DNA of 64,000 bases from JAJDNH01 sp964552395 (GTDB taxonomy: Bacteria; Acidobacteriota; Thermoanaerobaculia; Thermoanaerobaculales; Sulfomarinibacteraceae). The notes beneath the pieces were generated by a model, which saw only the letters and a program-made list of their open reading frames with translations, searched no databases and had not been told where the DNA came from. Positions 6,459 to 15,097 of the stretch are shown one piece after another. Where the stretch lies: positions 1 through 64,000 of the forward strand of contig CAZKGM010000011.1 of assembly GCA_964552395.1 (NCBI GenBank). Direction: 5' to 3'. Position 1 is the stretch's first letter, and each line of letters begins with the position of its first letter. Made by a program: the position numbers and the translations under genes.

Positions 6459-8395
6459 ACGGCGCCAACAACCCCCGGCTGGTGCTGACCCGCGCCGCGC
6501 TGTGGCTGGTGGTGGGAATCGCCGCCGTGGTGGCAGCAAACCGCTTCCTCCGCGGCCTCGGCGCGACCACCGCCCTCACCGACGCGACACCCTGGGGTCT
6601 TTGGATCGGCTTTGACGTTCTCGCCGGCGTCGCGCTCGCGGCCGGCGGCTTCGTCATCGCGGCAACCGTCTACATCTTCCACCTCGACCGCTACCATGCG
6701 GTGGTGCGCCCCGCGGTGCTGACCGCCTTCCTGGGCTACGTGGCGGTGGTCATCGGCCTGCTGATGGACCTCGGGCGACCGTGGAACATCTGGCGGCCGA
6801 TGTTCTTCTGGCAGCCGCACTCGCCACTGTTCGAGGTCGCCTGGTGCGTGATGCTGTACCTGACGGTACTGGCCCTCGAGTTCGCGCCGGTTGTGTTCGA
6901 GGGGCTGAGCCTCGAGCGTCCGCTCCGCCTCATGCGCCGTCTCACGTTGCTGCTGGTGATCACCGGCATCGGCCTGTCCACCCTCCACCAGTCCTCCCTC
7001 GGCACCCTCTTCCTGCTCGCCCGCGACCGCCTTCACCCGCTCTGGTACTCGCCGATTCTGCCGCTTCTCTTCCTGGTATCGGCGGTGGCCCTCGGCGTCA
7101 TGATGGTGACCTGTGAGAGTCTCGCCAGCTCATGGCTGTTCCGGCGCCAGCCGGAATGGCCTCTGCTGGACGGACTCACGAGAGCAGCGGCGGTTGTCTG
7201 TTTGCTCTACATCACCCTCCGCCTCGGCGACCTGGCGTGGCGCCACCAGCTCGGGCACCTGTTCGAAGGCTCGTGGGCGTCCGCACTCTTTGTTCTCGAG
7301 CTCGGCATCAGCGCGGTGGTACCAGCGTTCCTGTTCCTGCTGCCCGCGGCCCGCAAGAGCCACGCCGCCATCGCGACCGGCGCCGCTCTCGGAGTCGGCG
7401 GCCTCGTCCTCTACCGTGCCGACGTGGGTGGCATCGCGCACCTGGCGGCGGGCGGCCGTCACTACGTTCCCGCCCTCACCGAGATCGTTGTCTCCGCCGG
7501 CGTGGTGGCAGCGATGGCCCTGGTGTTCCTGTTCTTCGTCGAACGATTCCCTGTGTGGGAGGAACGTCCCACGATCCCGGATCACTTCACACCGCCCATG
7601 CGCGACCCGGTTTCCCGGACCTTCTTCGGCGGGCCATGGTTCTCGCGCGCCCACCTGGGAGCCGCCGGCCTCGCGCTGGGCATGGTGCTCGGGGTGGCGC
7701 TGGTGGAAGCCGACGCCCCGAGCTCGGCGAGCGGCTGGTCGCGGCCGGTCCCTGCCGCCCGCACCGTCCAGATCCGCGAGGTCAAGCGCAACCCGACACC
7801 CGGTCATCAGCTCGAGCTCCTGACACGAGAGCAGGTCGCGGCCGGTCCGGACGGCGTCGAGGCCGCGCTGCTCGTCGGCGGCGGGCGGGACGGACGCACG
7901 GTCGTCTTCCCGCACCAGGCCCACCAGCAGCGGCTCGGCGGTCCGGCCTCGTGCGGGCACTGCCACCACCGCAACCTCCGCCACGACCGGGGAACGGCGT
8001 GTACCGCCTGTCATCGCGACATGTACGCGGTCACCGACACCTTCGCCCACCAGACGCACGTCGCTGCCCTCAAAGGCAACGCCTCTTGCGCCCGCTGCCA
8101 CACGGCGGGGAAGGCGCGCACGCGCGCCCTGGCGCTCGCCTGCGACGATCCGGCCTGCCACGGCCGGGACGTCAGCACGACCGCCGTCGCCATCAACCGC
8201 TCGAAGCTGCCGCCGGGTTTCGCTCCCGGCTACCGCCGCGCCATGCACACGCTGTGCATCGGCTGTCACACCCGCCATGAGCAGAAGACCGGCGTCACCA
8301 CTCCCTACCTCAGCCGCTGTACGACCTGCCACCGCGATCGCACGGTTGCGCCGGAGCCGGGGGTCGTAGCACTGGCCCGGCTGGAGGTGCCATGA
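6455..8395 (+). CDS. NrfD/HybB-like quinone-interacting membrane protein fused to hexaheme cytochrome c (646 aa)
   Basis: The GTG at 6455 overlaps the previous stop (GTGA) and has GGAGG 6 bases upstream. Residues about 10-390 hold ten hydrophobic helices of the NrfD/HybB family, which exchange electrons with quinol. A further helix lies near 400-425. The tail from about 480 contains six heme-binding motifs: CGHCH, CTACH, CARCH, CDDPACH (the C-X4-CH spacing of class III cytochromes), CIGCH and CTTCH. NrfD (HmcC/DsrP) and the cytochrome (HmcA/DsrJ) are normally separate polypeptides, so this fusion hard-wires a periplasmic heme chain to the membrane subunit. It overlaps the following regulator gene by 4 bases. 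Confidence 0.88.
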   Translation: MNGANNPRLVLTRAALWLVVGIAAVVAANRFLRGLGATTALTDATPWGLWIGFDVLAGVALAAGGFVIAATVYIFHLDRYHAVVRPAVLTAFLGYVAVVIGLLMDLGRPWNIWRPMFFWQPHSPLFEVAWCVMLYLTVLALEFAPVVFEGLSLERPLRLMRRLTLLLVITGIGLSTLHQSSLGTLFLLARDRLHPLWYSPILPLLFLVSAVALGVMMVTCESLASSWLFRRQPEWPLLDGLTRAAAVVCLLYITLRLGDLAWRHQLGHLFEGSWASALFVLELGISAVVPAFLFLLPAARKSHAAIATGAALGVGGLVLYRADVGGIAHLAAGGRHYVPALTEIVVSAGVVAAMALVFLFFVERFPVWEERPTIPDHFTPPMRDPVSRTFFGGPWFSRAHLGAAGLALGMVLGVALVEADAPSSASGWSRPVPAARTVQIREVKRNPTPGHQLELLTREQVAAGPDGVEAALLVGGGRDGRTVVFPHQAHQQRLGGPASCGHCHHRNLRHDRGTACTACHRDMYAVTDTFAHQTHVAALKGNASCARCHTAGKARTRALALACDDPACHGRDVSTTAVAINRSKLPPGFAPGYRRAMHTLCIGCHTRHEQKTGVTTPYLSRCTTCHRDRTVAPEPGVVALARLEVP

Positions 8396-8814
8396 GCGAG
8401 CCAGATTCCACGCACGCACCGCTGATCGCCATCGTCGACGACGAGGAGGACATCATCACCTACCTGCGCGTCGCGCTCGAGGATCACGGCTACCGGGTGG
8501 TGGCCACCACCGACCCTGCCACCGCACCCGCTCTGCTCGACCAGGCGTCCCCCGACCTCATCTGCCTCGACATCCTGATGCCGGAGCACACCGGCCTCGC
8601 CCTCTACGGCGAGATCATGAAGCGCCCGCGTCTGGCCTCCGTACCGGTCGTCATTCTGAGCGGCCTCAACGCCAACGACGAGCTGCTCAACCAAATATGG
8701 GACGCCAACCGCCTGCCCGCGCCGGCGAGCTTCATCGAGAAGCCGGTGGACATCGAGCACCTGCTGCGGACGGTGCGGGCGGTGCTGGGTCGCCAGGTGG
8801 GGGTCTCGCCATGA
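8392..8814 (+). CDS. Receiver-only response regulator 1 (140 aa)
   Basis: A single CheY-like receiver: acidic pocket IVDDEED near residue 15, phosphorylatable Asp in LICLDILMP near 60 and the conserved Lys in IEKPVD near 118. No output domain follows. It sits between the cytochrome fusion and the histidine kinase and overlaps each by 4 bases, so it is translationally coupled to both. A phosphorelay carrier or protein-interaction output is expected. Confidence 0.92.
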   Translation: MSEPDSTHAPLIAIVDDEEDIITYLRVALEDHGYRVVATTDPATAPALLDQASPDLICLDILMPEHTGLALYGEIMKRPRLASVPVVILSGLNANDELLNQIWDANRLPAPASFIEKPVDIEHLLRTVRAVLGRQVGVSP

Positions 8815-10616
8815 CCGCCGTGGCATGGCGTCCCGAGTGGCGTGCCGAGCTGGTCGACCAGTTCCTCGCCGGCGTCGTGGTCCTCGACCGGACCCTGGCT
8901 ATCGTCGACCACAATCGTGCCTTCGCCGAGCTGTTCGGCGAGGCGCGGGGACGAAAGTGTCACGAGGTGCTCAAGGGCCGCTCCGAGCCGTGCGGCATCT
9001 GCGCGGCGCTGAGCACCTTCAACGACGGCCGTCGGCGGGTCCTCGAGCAGGTGGGGCGTGATCGGGAGGGGCACACCGTCAACTACCTGGTACAGGTCGG
9101 GCCGCTGCGCGACAGGGCCGGGGACATCGCCTTCGCCGCCGTCATCACCACCGACCTCACGGCCACCAAGCGCCTGCAGCGGGAGTACCAGGCCCTATTC
9201 CAGAAGGTCCCTTGCTTCGTGGCGGTCATCAACCGCGACTTCCGCGTGGTCAGAGCCAACGAGCAGTTCCGCCGAACCTTCGGCGAGCCCACCGGTGAGC
9301 ACTGCCACGAGCTGTTCAAGCGAAGCCCCGATCGGTGCACGGGCTGTCTTGTGGAGCAGACGTTCCGCGACGGCGAGCCGCACACTGCGCCTCACGTGGG
9401 GGTTGCTCGCGATGGTGAGGTCACCCACTACCTGGCGTTCACGACGCCGCTCCTCAATGACAGCGGCGAGGTCCGGCACGTCATGCACATGTCGCTCGAC
9501 GTTACCGAAGTGCGGGCCCTGGCCGACGAGCTGGGGCGCGCCAACGAGATCCGGCGGGCGCTGTTCGAGAGCTCCCTGGACGCGATCGCGGTCACCGACG
9601 AGAACCGGCGGGTAGTCATGCTCAACCGGGCCGCCGAGCAGCTGTGGGGAGTCTCCCGCGACGACCTGGTGGGGCGCCCAGTGCCACGCTGGATGCTGCC
9701 GCCCGAGCTGGCTCCGGTATTGAGAAGCGAGACGGGGCAGGCGCTCGTCCATGATGCGCTGGTGTCCACCGCATCCGGCGAGAAGCTGCCGGCACGGATC
9801 GGCGCCGTCGCCCTATCGGTCGAGAACCGATTCTCGGGCGCCGCGGTGTTCGCACAGGACCTTTCCGAGCTGAAGAAGCTCGAGCGGGAGAAGCTCGAGG
9901 CCGAGCGCTTGGCTGCGGTCGGGCAGACCGTGGCCGGCCTGGCTCACGGCATCAAGAACATCCTCACCGGCCTCGAGGGCGGCATGTACGTCACCTCGTC
10001 CGGGCTCAAGCGCGGCGACCAGGCACGCATCCGCCAGGGTTGGGAGATGCTCGAGCGCAACATGTCGCGAGTATCCGACCTGGCGAAGAACCTGCTGGCG
10101 TTCTCTCGCGGCGACCACCCGGAGCCCAAGCTGGTGCGGCCGGCCCAGATCGTCCACGAGGTGGTGACGCTGTTTCGCGACAGCGCGGCCCAGCACGGAA
10201 TCGAGCTAGCGGGTACTGTCGACGAGTCGGTGGAAGCGGCCTGGATGGACCCGGAGGCCATCCACAGCTGTCTTGCCAACCTTGTGTCCAACGCAATCGA
10301 CGCCTGCTTGGTCAGCCAGGACGCCGGCTGTCGGGTCGAGGTTCGCCTGCGCGAGGCCGACGCCAGCATCATCTTTGAGGTTGTGGACAGCGGCTGCGGC
10401 ATGGACTACGAGGTCAAGCAGAAGGCGTTCACCAGCTTCTTCACGACCAAGGGCAAGGGCGGCACCGGCCTCGGCCTTCTGCTGACCCGCAAGATCGTTC
10501 AGGAGCACGGCGGCTCGATTACTCTGGAGAGCACGCCGGGGCAGGGCAGCACCTTCCGCCTCAGCTTCCCACGGACGCGGCTGCCACGGCCGCAGGGTAC
10601 GGAGACAACGTCATGA
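8811..10616 (+). CDS. Soluble PAS histidine kinase with paired Cys-cluster PAS domains (601 aa)
   Basis: The start ATG at 8811 overlaps the preceding stop. Three PAS domains are visible (about 12-120, 125-235, 243-352), followed by a HisKA domain with the phospho-acceptor His379 (LAHGIKN) and an HATPase domain (NLVSNAIDAC, DSGCGM, GGTGLGLLL). PAS1 and PAS2 each carry cysteines with identical spacing, C-X10-C-X2-C (50, 61, 64 and 165, 176, 179), in a 'CHE...CxxC' context. No membrane segment is present, so it senses a cytoplasmic, possibly redox or metal-linked, signal. It is followed by two more receiver genes, likely its targets. Signal identity is unknown. Confidence 0.92.
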   Translation: MTAVAWRPEWRAELVDQFLAGVVVLDRTLAIVDHNRAFAELFGEARGRKCHEVLKGRSEPCGICAALSTFNDGRRRVLEQVGRDREGHTVNYLVQVGPLRDRAGDIAFAAVITTDLTATKRLQREYQALFQKVPCFVAVINRDFRVVRANEQFRRTFGEPTGEHCHELFKRSPDRCTGCLVEQTFRDGEPHTAPHVGVARDGEVTHYLAFTTPLLNDSGEVRHVMHMSLDVTEVRALADELGRANEIRRALFESSLDAIAVTDENRRVVMLNRAAEQLWGVSRDDLVGRPVPRWMLPPELAPVLRSETGQALVHDALVSTASGEKLPARIGAVALSVENRFSGAAVFAQDLSELKKLEREKLEAERLAAVGQTVAGLAHGIKNILTGLEGGMYVTSSGLKRGDQARIRQGWEMLERNMSRVSDLAKNLLAFSRGDHPEPKLVRPAQIVHEVVTLFRDSAAQHGIELAGTVDESVEAAWMDPEAIHSCLANLVSNAIDACLVSQDAGCRVEVRLREADASIIFEVVDSGCGMDYEVKQKAFTSFFTTKGKGGTGLGLLLTRKIVQEHGGSITLESTPGQGSTFRLSFPRTRLPRPQGTETTS

Positions 10617-11203
10617 AGCCACGCACCGACACCCCGCGTTCCCAGGCCTCCGAGGGCGGCACCGGAGCCGAGCGCGCTCCGGGCGACCTCACCGTCCTAG
10701 TCGTCGACGACGAGCCGGACGTTGCGGTCTACCTGGCCTCCGTGCTCGAGGACGCGGGCTTCGAGGTGCTCACCGCCGGCGACGGCGAGGAGGCGATGCG
10801 GCTCATTCGCAGCCAGCCGCCCGCCCTCATCTCTCTCGACCTCGTGATGCCGGGCAAGTCTGGAATCCGCCTCCTCGCCGAGCTGCGCCGCGACCGGGAG
10901 CTGAGGCGCATTCCGGTGGTGATTGTCTCCGGTCACGCCCACGACGCGGGCGTGCGTCGCGACCTCGATGAGGCTCTGGCCGGCAGCTCGATGGTCGGAC
11001 CGTCGCTGTGCCTGGACAAGCCGATCACGCCGGAGAAGTACCTGCGCCACGTCTGCGAGCTGCTCGGAGTGAAGGTGCCTGACCGGGACGAGCGCGTCGA
11101 TCCCACCGATGAGCTGCGCCGGCGCGCCCTGGACCTTCTGGACACTGCCGACCAGGACACCCTGGAGGCCGTGCTGGCCGAGCTGCGAAGGAGAAACCAA
11201 TGA
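10613..11203 (+). CDS. Receiver-domain response regulator 2 (196 aa)
   Basis: Residues about 24-150 form a CheY-like receiver with LVVDDEPD, the phosphorylatable Asp in LISLDLVMP, and Lys in LDKPIT. An N-terminal tail of about 23 residues and a C-terminal helical tail of about 45 residues (ending AELRRRNQ) contain no recognisable DNA-binding domain. It overlaps its neighbours by 4 bases on each side. The C-terminal helix might mediate dimerisation or partner binding. Confidence 0.88.
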   Translation: MKPRTDTPRSQASEGGTGAERAPGDLTVLVVDDEPDVAVYLASVLEDAGFEVLTAGDGEEAMRLIRSQPPALISLDLVMPGKSGIRLLAELRRDRELRRIPVVIVSGHAHDAGVRRDLDEALAGSSMVGPSLCLDKPITPEKYLRHVCELLGVKVPDRDERVDPTDELRRRALDLLDTADQDTLEAVLAELRRRNQ

Positions 11204-11607
11204 CACCCGAATCCACACCCCGCCGCATTCTCATCATCGACGACGACGCCGATGTGGTCACCTACCTGGAAACAGTCTTCCGTGATCACGGGTACGAGCC
11301 CCTGTGCGCGGCCGACGGCGAGGCCGGCCTCGAGATAGCGCGGGCGCAGCTTCCCGACCTCATCTGCCTGGACATCTCGATGCCGGCGCCGAGCGGCGTG
11401 CGGGTCTACCGCGAGCTCCGTGGAGACCCCAAGCTGGCCGGCATCCCGGTCGTGATGGTCACTGGCGTCCTCAGGCAGTTCGAGGACTTTATCGGTAGGC
11501 GCCGTCAGGTGCCGCCGCCGGATGCCTACATTGCCAAGCCGTTCCAGGTTGAGGAGCTGCTGAACGTCGTGCGCCGCATTCTGGGGGCGCCGGCTACCAC
11601 GAGCTAG
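11200..11607 (+). CDS. Receiver-only response regulator 3 (135 aa)
   Basis: A single receiver domain: IIDDDADV near residue 12, phosphorylatable Asp in LICLDISMP near 58 and Lys in IAKPFQ near 110. It resembles regulator 1 (both have LICLDI(L/S)MP and lack outputs), suggesting duplication within the operon. It is the last gene of the eight-gene unit; after it there is a gap of 279 bases with no obvious T-tailed terminator. Confidence 0.92.
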   Translation: MTPESTPRRILIIDDDADVVTYLETVFRDHGYEPLCAADGEAGLEIARAQLPDLICLDISMPAPSGVRVYRELRGDPKLAGIPVVMVTGVLRQFEDFIGRRRQVPPPDAYIAKPFQVEELLNVVRRILGAPATTS

Positions 11608-11886
11608 GTCGCTCGAGAGCGCCCTCCGGGTCCCTTGGTCCCGCCTCGCTCGCTCGGGACGAGACCGGGCTGTGCCGGGTGTGATGACCTTTTGGGTCCT
11701 TCATTCAGTCGACTCGTTCCATTTCGGCACATGTGACTACAGTCACCCCTCCATACTTGACCCTGACGCCCCACATCGGCTACCTTTAATGCTGAACCTG
11801 CAGCTCAGGCTCAACAACTCGCCGATGCGGCGGGGCTGCGCGTGCGGCCGAGAGGCCTCGCAGCCGTGGCCTTCTTGGAGGCATCA
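11608..11886 (+). promoter_or_regulatory. Intergenic region with palindrome and probable promoter for the LuxR gene
   Basis: The stretch holds a perfect palindrome GTGACT-AC-AGTCAC (11733-11746), followed by TTGACC (11757-11762) and TACCTT (11781-11786) separated by 18 bases, a plausible sigma-70 promoter for the gene at 11887. The palindrome just upstream of -35 is a candidate operator. A GC-rich hairpin (GTCCCG and CGGGAC around 11640-11660) after the redox operon lacks a T-run and is only a weak terminator candidate. Confidence 0.45.
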
Positions 11887-13107
11887 ATGGACGGCGGCGG
11901 CTACGCCCATGACCGTCAGAGCTTCCCAGCCCCGAAGCTGGAAGCGGTGAACGTCATCCCGCGTCTGTACGACGCCGCGGTCGAGCCTGCGGGCTGGAGC
12001 GGGGCGCTAGAGGCCGCGGCCGAGCTGCTGCAGGCGGCGGCTGTCCTCCTGCAGTGCGGCCCCCCCTCGGCGGGCCTGGTCCGCATCATCGCCTCCTCCG
12101 GCCTCTCCGCCGACCTCGTTGCCGCCTACAACCGAGACCACATCGGTGGCGACGAGCTGCTGCAGGAGGCGCTGGTGCGGCCCGCAGGCATGCTGATCTC
12201 GAGCCGGCTGGCTCTGGATGATACGGCGTTCGAGCGGTCCTGTGTGTACCGGAACCTGCTGCGACCGGCCGGTCTGCTCGAGATGGCGGGGACCGCCTTC
12301 GTGAAGGAACCTGATCTCTTCGCCGGCGTGTGGATGGCCCGCGGCGCCGGCTCACCGGCCTTCTCCGAGACCGAGTACCAGCTCCTGCGCCAGCTCCTGC
12401 CCCACATGGAGCGTGCAGTCACGGTCCGCAACCGGGTCGCTCAGGCGGAGCAGCTGGCCGAGCTCACGGCCGGCGCCTTCGATCGGGTCGCCATGGGGGT
12501 CGTGCTCCTGGATGCCCTCGGCCGGCCCCTGCTGACCAACCGCGAGGCGCGCCACATCGGGGCTGACGATGACGGGTTCGCGATCCTCAAAGACGGGCCG
12601 GCCGCCGCGAGGCACGATGACACCACAACTCTCCGCGCCGCCATCCGCAAGGCCGGCGGCGCCGACGGCTCGACCTCCGGCCCCGCGGGCAAGGCCCTGC
12701 GGCTCGCCAGGCCTTCCGGGCGCTCCGACTACCAGGTCGTGGTCCTACCGCTGCCCAGGCGCTGCCAGCCGGCCGACGCCGGCGGCGTGGTCGCGGTACT
12801 GTTCGTCACCGACCCCGAGAGATCGCACAGCCCGATCGACCACCTGGTCGGCGATCTGTTCGGTCTCACCGAGGCCGAGGTGCGGTTGGTCATGCAGCTG
12901 CTGGGTGGCAGCAGCCTCACCGACGCAGCGGAGACGCTCGGCCTGTCTCGCAACACGGTCCACTCGCAGCTTTCGAGCGTCTTCCGCAAGACCGGGACCC
13001 GCCGGCAGAGCGAGCTCGTGAGGCTGGTGCTGCAGGCGCTGGCGCCGGTCCGGGGGCCCGATGACTCGTCCGGCTTCCATCTGCCGCCAGACGACGGGCA
13101 CTGTTGA
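11887..13107 (+). CDS. LuxR-family transcriptional regulator (406 aa)
   Basis: The start at 11887 follows TTGGAGG by about 6 bases. The C-terminal 65 residues are a LuxR/GerE helix-turn-helix (FGLTEAEVRLVMQLLGG, LGLSRNTVHSQLSSVFRKTG). The N-terminal 300 residues resemble GAF/PAS-type sensory regions of stand-alone LuxR proteins, with a helical segment near 175-205 and a PAS-like stretch (AMGVVLLDALGRPLLTN) near 205. No receiver motif is present, so a small ligand or redox cue is more likely than phosphorylation. It could regulate the upstream redox operon or the aldo-keto reductase downstream; neither is shown. Confidence 0.85.
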   Translation: MDGGGYAHDRQSFPAPKLEAVNVIPRLYDAAVEPAGWSGALEAAAELLQAAAVLLQCGPPSAGLVRIIASSGLSADLVAAYNRDHIGGDELLQEALVRPAGMLISSRLALDDTAFERSCVYRNLLRPAGLLEMAGTAFVKEPDLFAGVWMARGAGSPAFSETEYQLLRQLLPHMERAVTVRNRVAQAEQLAELTAGAFDRVAMGVVLLDALGRPLLTNREARHIGADDDGFAILKDGPAAARHDDTTTLRAAIRKAGGADGSTSGPAGKALRLARPSGRSDYQVVVLPLPRRCQPADAGGVVAVLFVTDPERSHSPIDHLVGDLFGLTEAEVRLVMQLLGGSSLTDAAETLGLSRNTVHSQLSSVFRKTGTRRQSELVRLVLQALAPVRGPDDSSGFHLPPDDGHC

Positions 13108-13199
13108 GCATGCTCGGCTGAATGTCATCCAACCGGCGGCTACCGGGTCGGCCAGGACCAGACGGGGACCGTCCCCGCTCATGCGACTCGGGTGGCACA

Positions 13200-13510
13200 T
13201 CATGCATCGGCCTGCGTCACCCGGTCGCCGTTCGCGCCCCCGAGGTCGACCTGCTCCCAGACCGAGCCAGGGGCCACCATGATGTTGCGGAGCTCGCCGG
13301 CGGCGGAGCGAGCCTTGACCCTCCAGGCCAGGCGATCCTCGATGGTGACGGGTACCAGCCAGGAGTGGGAGGAGCCCCACCGATGGCTGACGATCAGGGG
13401 AGTGCCAGGGCGCCCAGTTCCCACACGAGCTCGTTTCCCGCCAGACTGGAGGTCATCAGTCTCTTGACCCCGCGCAGAACCTCCTGCGGCGACTGCTGCT
13501 CCTTCACCAT
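13200..13510 (-). pseudogene. Probable frameshifted small gene (hypothetical)
   Basis: A minus-strand ATG at 13510 with GGTGGAG two bases upstream opens a 38-codon frame that stops at 13394 just after ELGALALP. The adjacent frame continues in a protein-like way (LIVSHRWGSSHSWLVPVT, then EDRLAWRVKARSAAGEL) and ends at 13200. A single -1 shift near 13400 would join them into a protein of about 104 residues. I recognise no family. The rest of the 13108-13678 gap shows no other supported gene. Confidence 0.35.
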
Positions 13511-13678
13511 GACTCCACCGGCCCTTAGGAACAGGGTGGGCCACCGACCGGGTCATCACCCAAACGGGTGAGCGAAATGAAGTGCGGCAGGAATCGCTTG
13601 TACGTACCGGGTCGCGACGTGCTGGGCATGGCAGCTCTGCACTGGCAGCGGGCGGCCCAGAAAAGAAAGGAGCCCTTA

Positions 13679-14665
13679 ATGCAAACGCGTGAGCTGGGCA
13701 AGAGCGGCCTGACGGTGCCGGCTGTCGGGCTGGGATGCATGGGAATGTCCGAGTTCTACGGTCCGAGCGAGGAGACCCACTCGATCGAGGTCCTGCATCA
13801 CGCCCTCGACCGCGGCATCACCTTCTGGGACACCGCCGACATGTACGGACAGGGAAAGAACGAGCGGCTCGTGGGACGCGCCCTACGCGGCCACCGGGAC
13901 GAGGTCGTCCTGGCGACCAAGTTCGGCATCTTGCGGGGAGAGGACGCGAGCTTCCGCGGCGTGTGCGGCACCCCCGAGTACGTCGCGCGTGCCTGCGATG
14001 CCAGCCTGCAACGTCTCGGCGTTGATCACATCGATCTCTACTACCAGCACCGTGTCGACCCCCAGGTCCCGATCGAGGAAACCGTCGGCGCAATGTCCGA
14101 CCTGGTGGCGGCGGGCAAGGTGCTCCACCTGGGCCTGTCGGAGGCGGGGGCAACCACCATCGGCCGAGCGGCCGCGGTGCATCCGATCACCGCTCTTCAG
14201 TCCGAGTACTCGCTGTGGAGCCGCGACCCCGAGGATCGGGTGCTGCCCGCCTGCCGGGAGCTCGGTATCGGTCTGGTCGCGTACAGCCCGCTCGGCCGCG
14301 GCTTCCTGAGCGGCGCCATCCGGAGCCTCGATGACCTGGCCCCGAACGACTACCGGCGTTTCAGCCCGCGCTTCGAGGGAGAGAACTTCGCGAAGAACCT
14401 CGAGCTGGTCAGGCGGATCGAAGAGCTTGCCGCCGCCAAGGGCTGCACGCCGGCCCAGCTCGCTCTCGCCTGGGTGCTGGCGCAGGGGCCCGAGGTGGTG
14501 CCGATCCCGGGAACCCGGCGCCCCGAGCGCCTGGACGAAAACGCAGCAGCGGCTGAAGTCGAGCTGTCGATCGACGAGCTGGCTCGCATCGACGAGGTGG
14601 TGCCGCGGGACCTGGTAGTGGGCGCACGCTACCCCGAGGCGGCCATGTCCTTCATCGACGAGTAG
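13679..14665 (+). CDS. Aldo/keto reductase (328 aa)
   Basis: AAGGAG lies upstream of the ATG at 13679. The TIM-barrel aldo/keto reductase tetrad is complete: Asp51 and Tyr56 (WDTADMYG), Lys81 (LATKFGI) and His124 (YYQHRVD). Later motifs (YSPLGRGFLSGAI, VPIPGTRRPERL) fit the AKR13/YakC-like group of soluble NADPH-dependent reductases of small aldehydes and ketones. It is monocistronic, with 432 bases of non-coding sequence after it. Substrate cannot be deduced. Confidence 0.93.
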   Translation: MQTRELGKSGLTVPAVGLGCMGMSEFYGPSEETHSIEVLHHALDRGITFWDTADMYGQGKNERLVGRALRGHRDEVVLATKFGILRGEDASFRGVCGTPEYVARACDASLQRLGVDHIDLYYQHRVDPQVPIEETVGAMSDLVAAGKVLHLGLSEAGATTIGRAAAVHPITALQSEYSLWSRDPEDRVLPACRELGIGLVAYSPLGRGFLSGAIRSLDDLAPNDYRRFSPRFEGENFAKNLELVRRIEELAAAKGCTPAQLALAWVLAQGPEVVPIPGTRRPERLDENAAAAEVELSIDELARIDEVVPRDLVVGARYPEAAMSFIDE

Positions 14666-15097
14666 GACCCCATACCACCGACCCCGCCCCCAAACCACCG
14701 CTTGCATGACTGGAAGAGGACGGCGACACGCCATGGCCGCAAGCGAATCCCGAAGCTGCTGCCACCGGGAGTGCAAGGTCAGAAGAAGAGCCTAACCACG
14801 AATCCCACGGAGGGCGGAAGGCAGCCATATGTAGTATGCGGCGAGCGGGAGTGCCGCGGTTTCATGAAGCCTGGCGAGGGACGCAACCTCGAGCGCCCGA
14901 CCAGCGTAGAATCATGAGGACCGAGACGCGCCCGACCCCCCGAGCGGTGGCGGGCCCCCGCCACGGTTCAGCAAACACGAGAACGCGGCAGCCCAGGTGC
15001 CCCGACGAGTGACCGAGCCCGACCCTTGGCCGGGAGCGTCCGGAAGGCTGTACCAGGGAATACCGCGCACAACGCACGAGCCGGGAGGAGTGGATCC
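14666..15097. other. Intergenic stretch without a supported gene
   Basis: No reading frame here has a ribosome-binding site plus protein-like composition. A GC-rich hairpin, GTGGCGGG (14947-14954) and CCCGCCAC (14957-14964), is present without a T-run. TAGAAT near 14910 resembles a -10 box but no matching -35 was found. The last bases carry GGGAGGAG, the ribosome-binding site of the next gene. Confidence 0.5.

Noticed and set aside
11638..11662. Intrinsic terminator after the redox operon
   Set aside because: A GC-rich inverted repeat exists but no T-run follows, so the call is not supported.
13122..13571. 149-codon plus-strand frame in the gap after the LuxR gene
   Set aside because: No ribosome-binding site and Pro/Arg/Gly-rich noise; the minus strand is more protein-like.
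14702..14917. 71-codon frame after the aldo-keto reductase
   Set aside because: No ribosome-binding site, no recognisable fold, and composition unlike the neighbouring genes.
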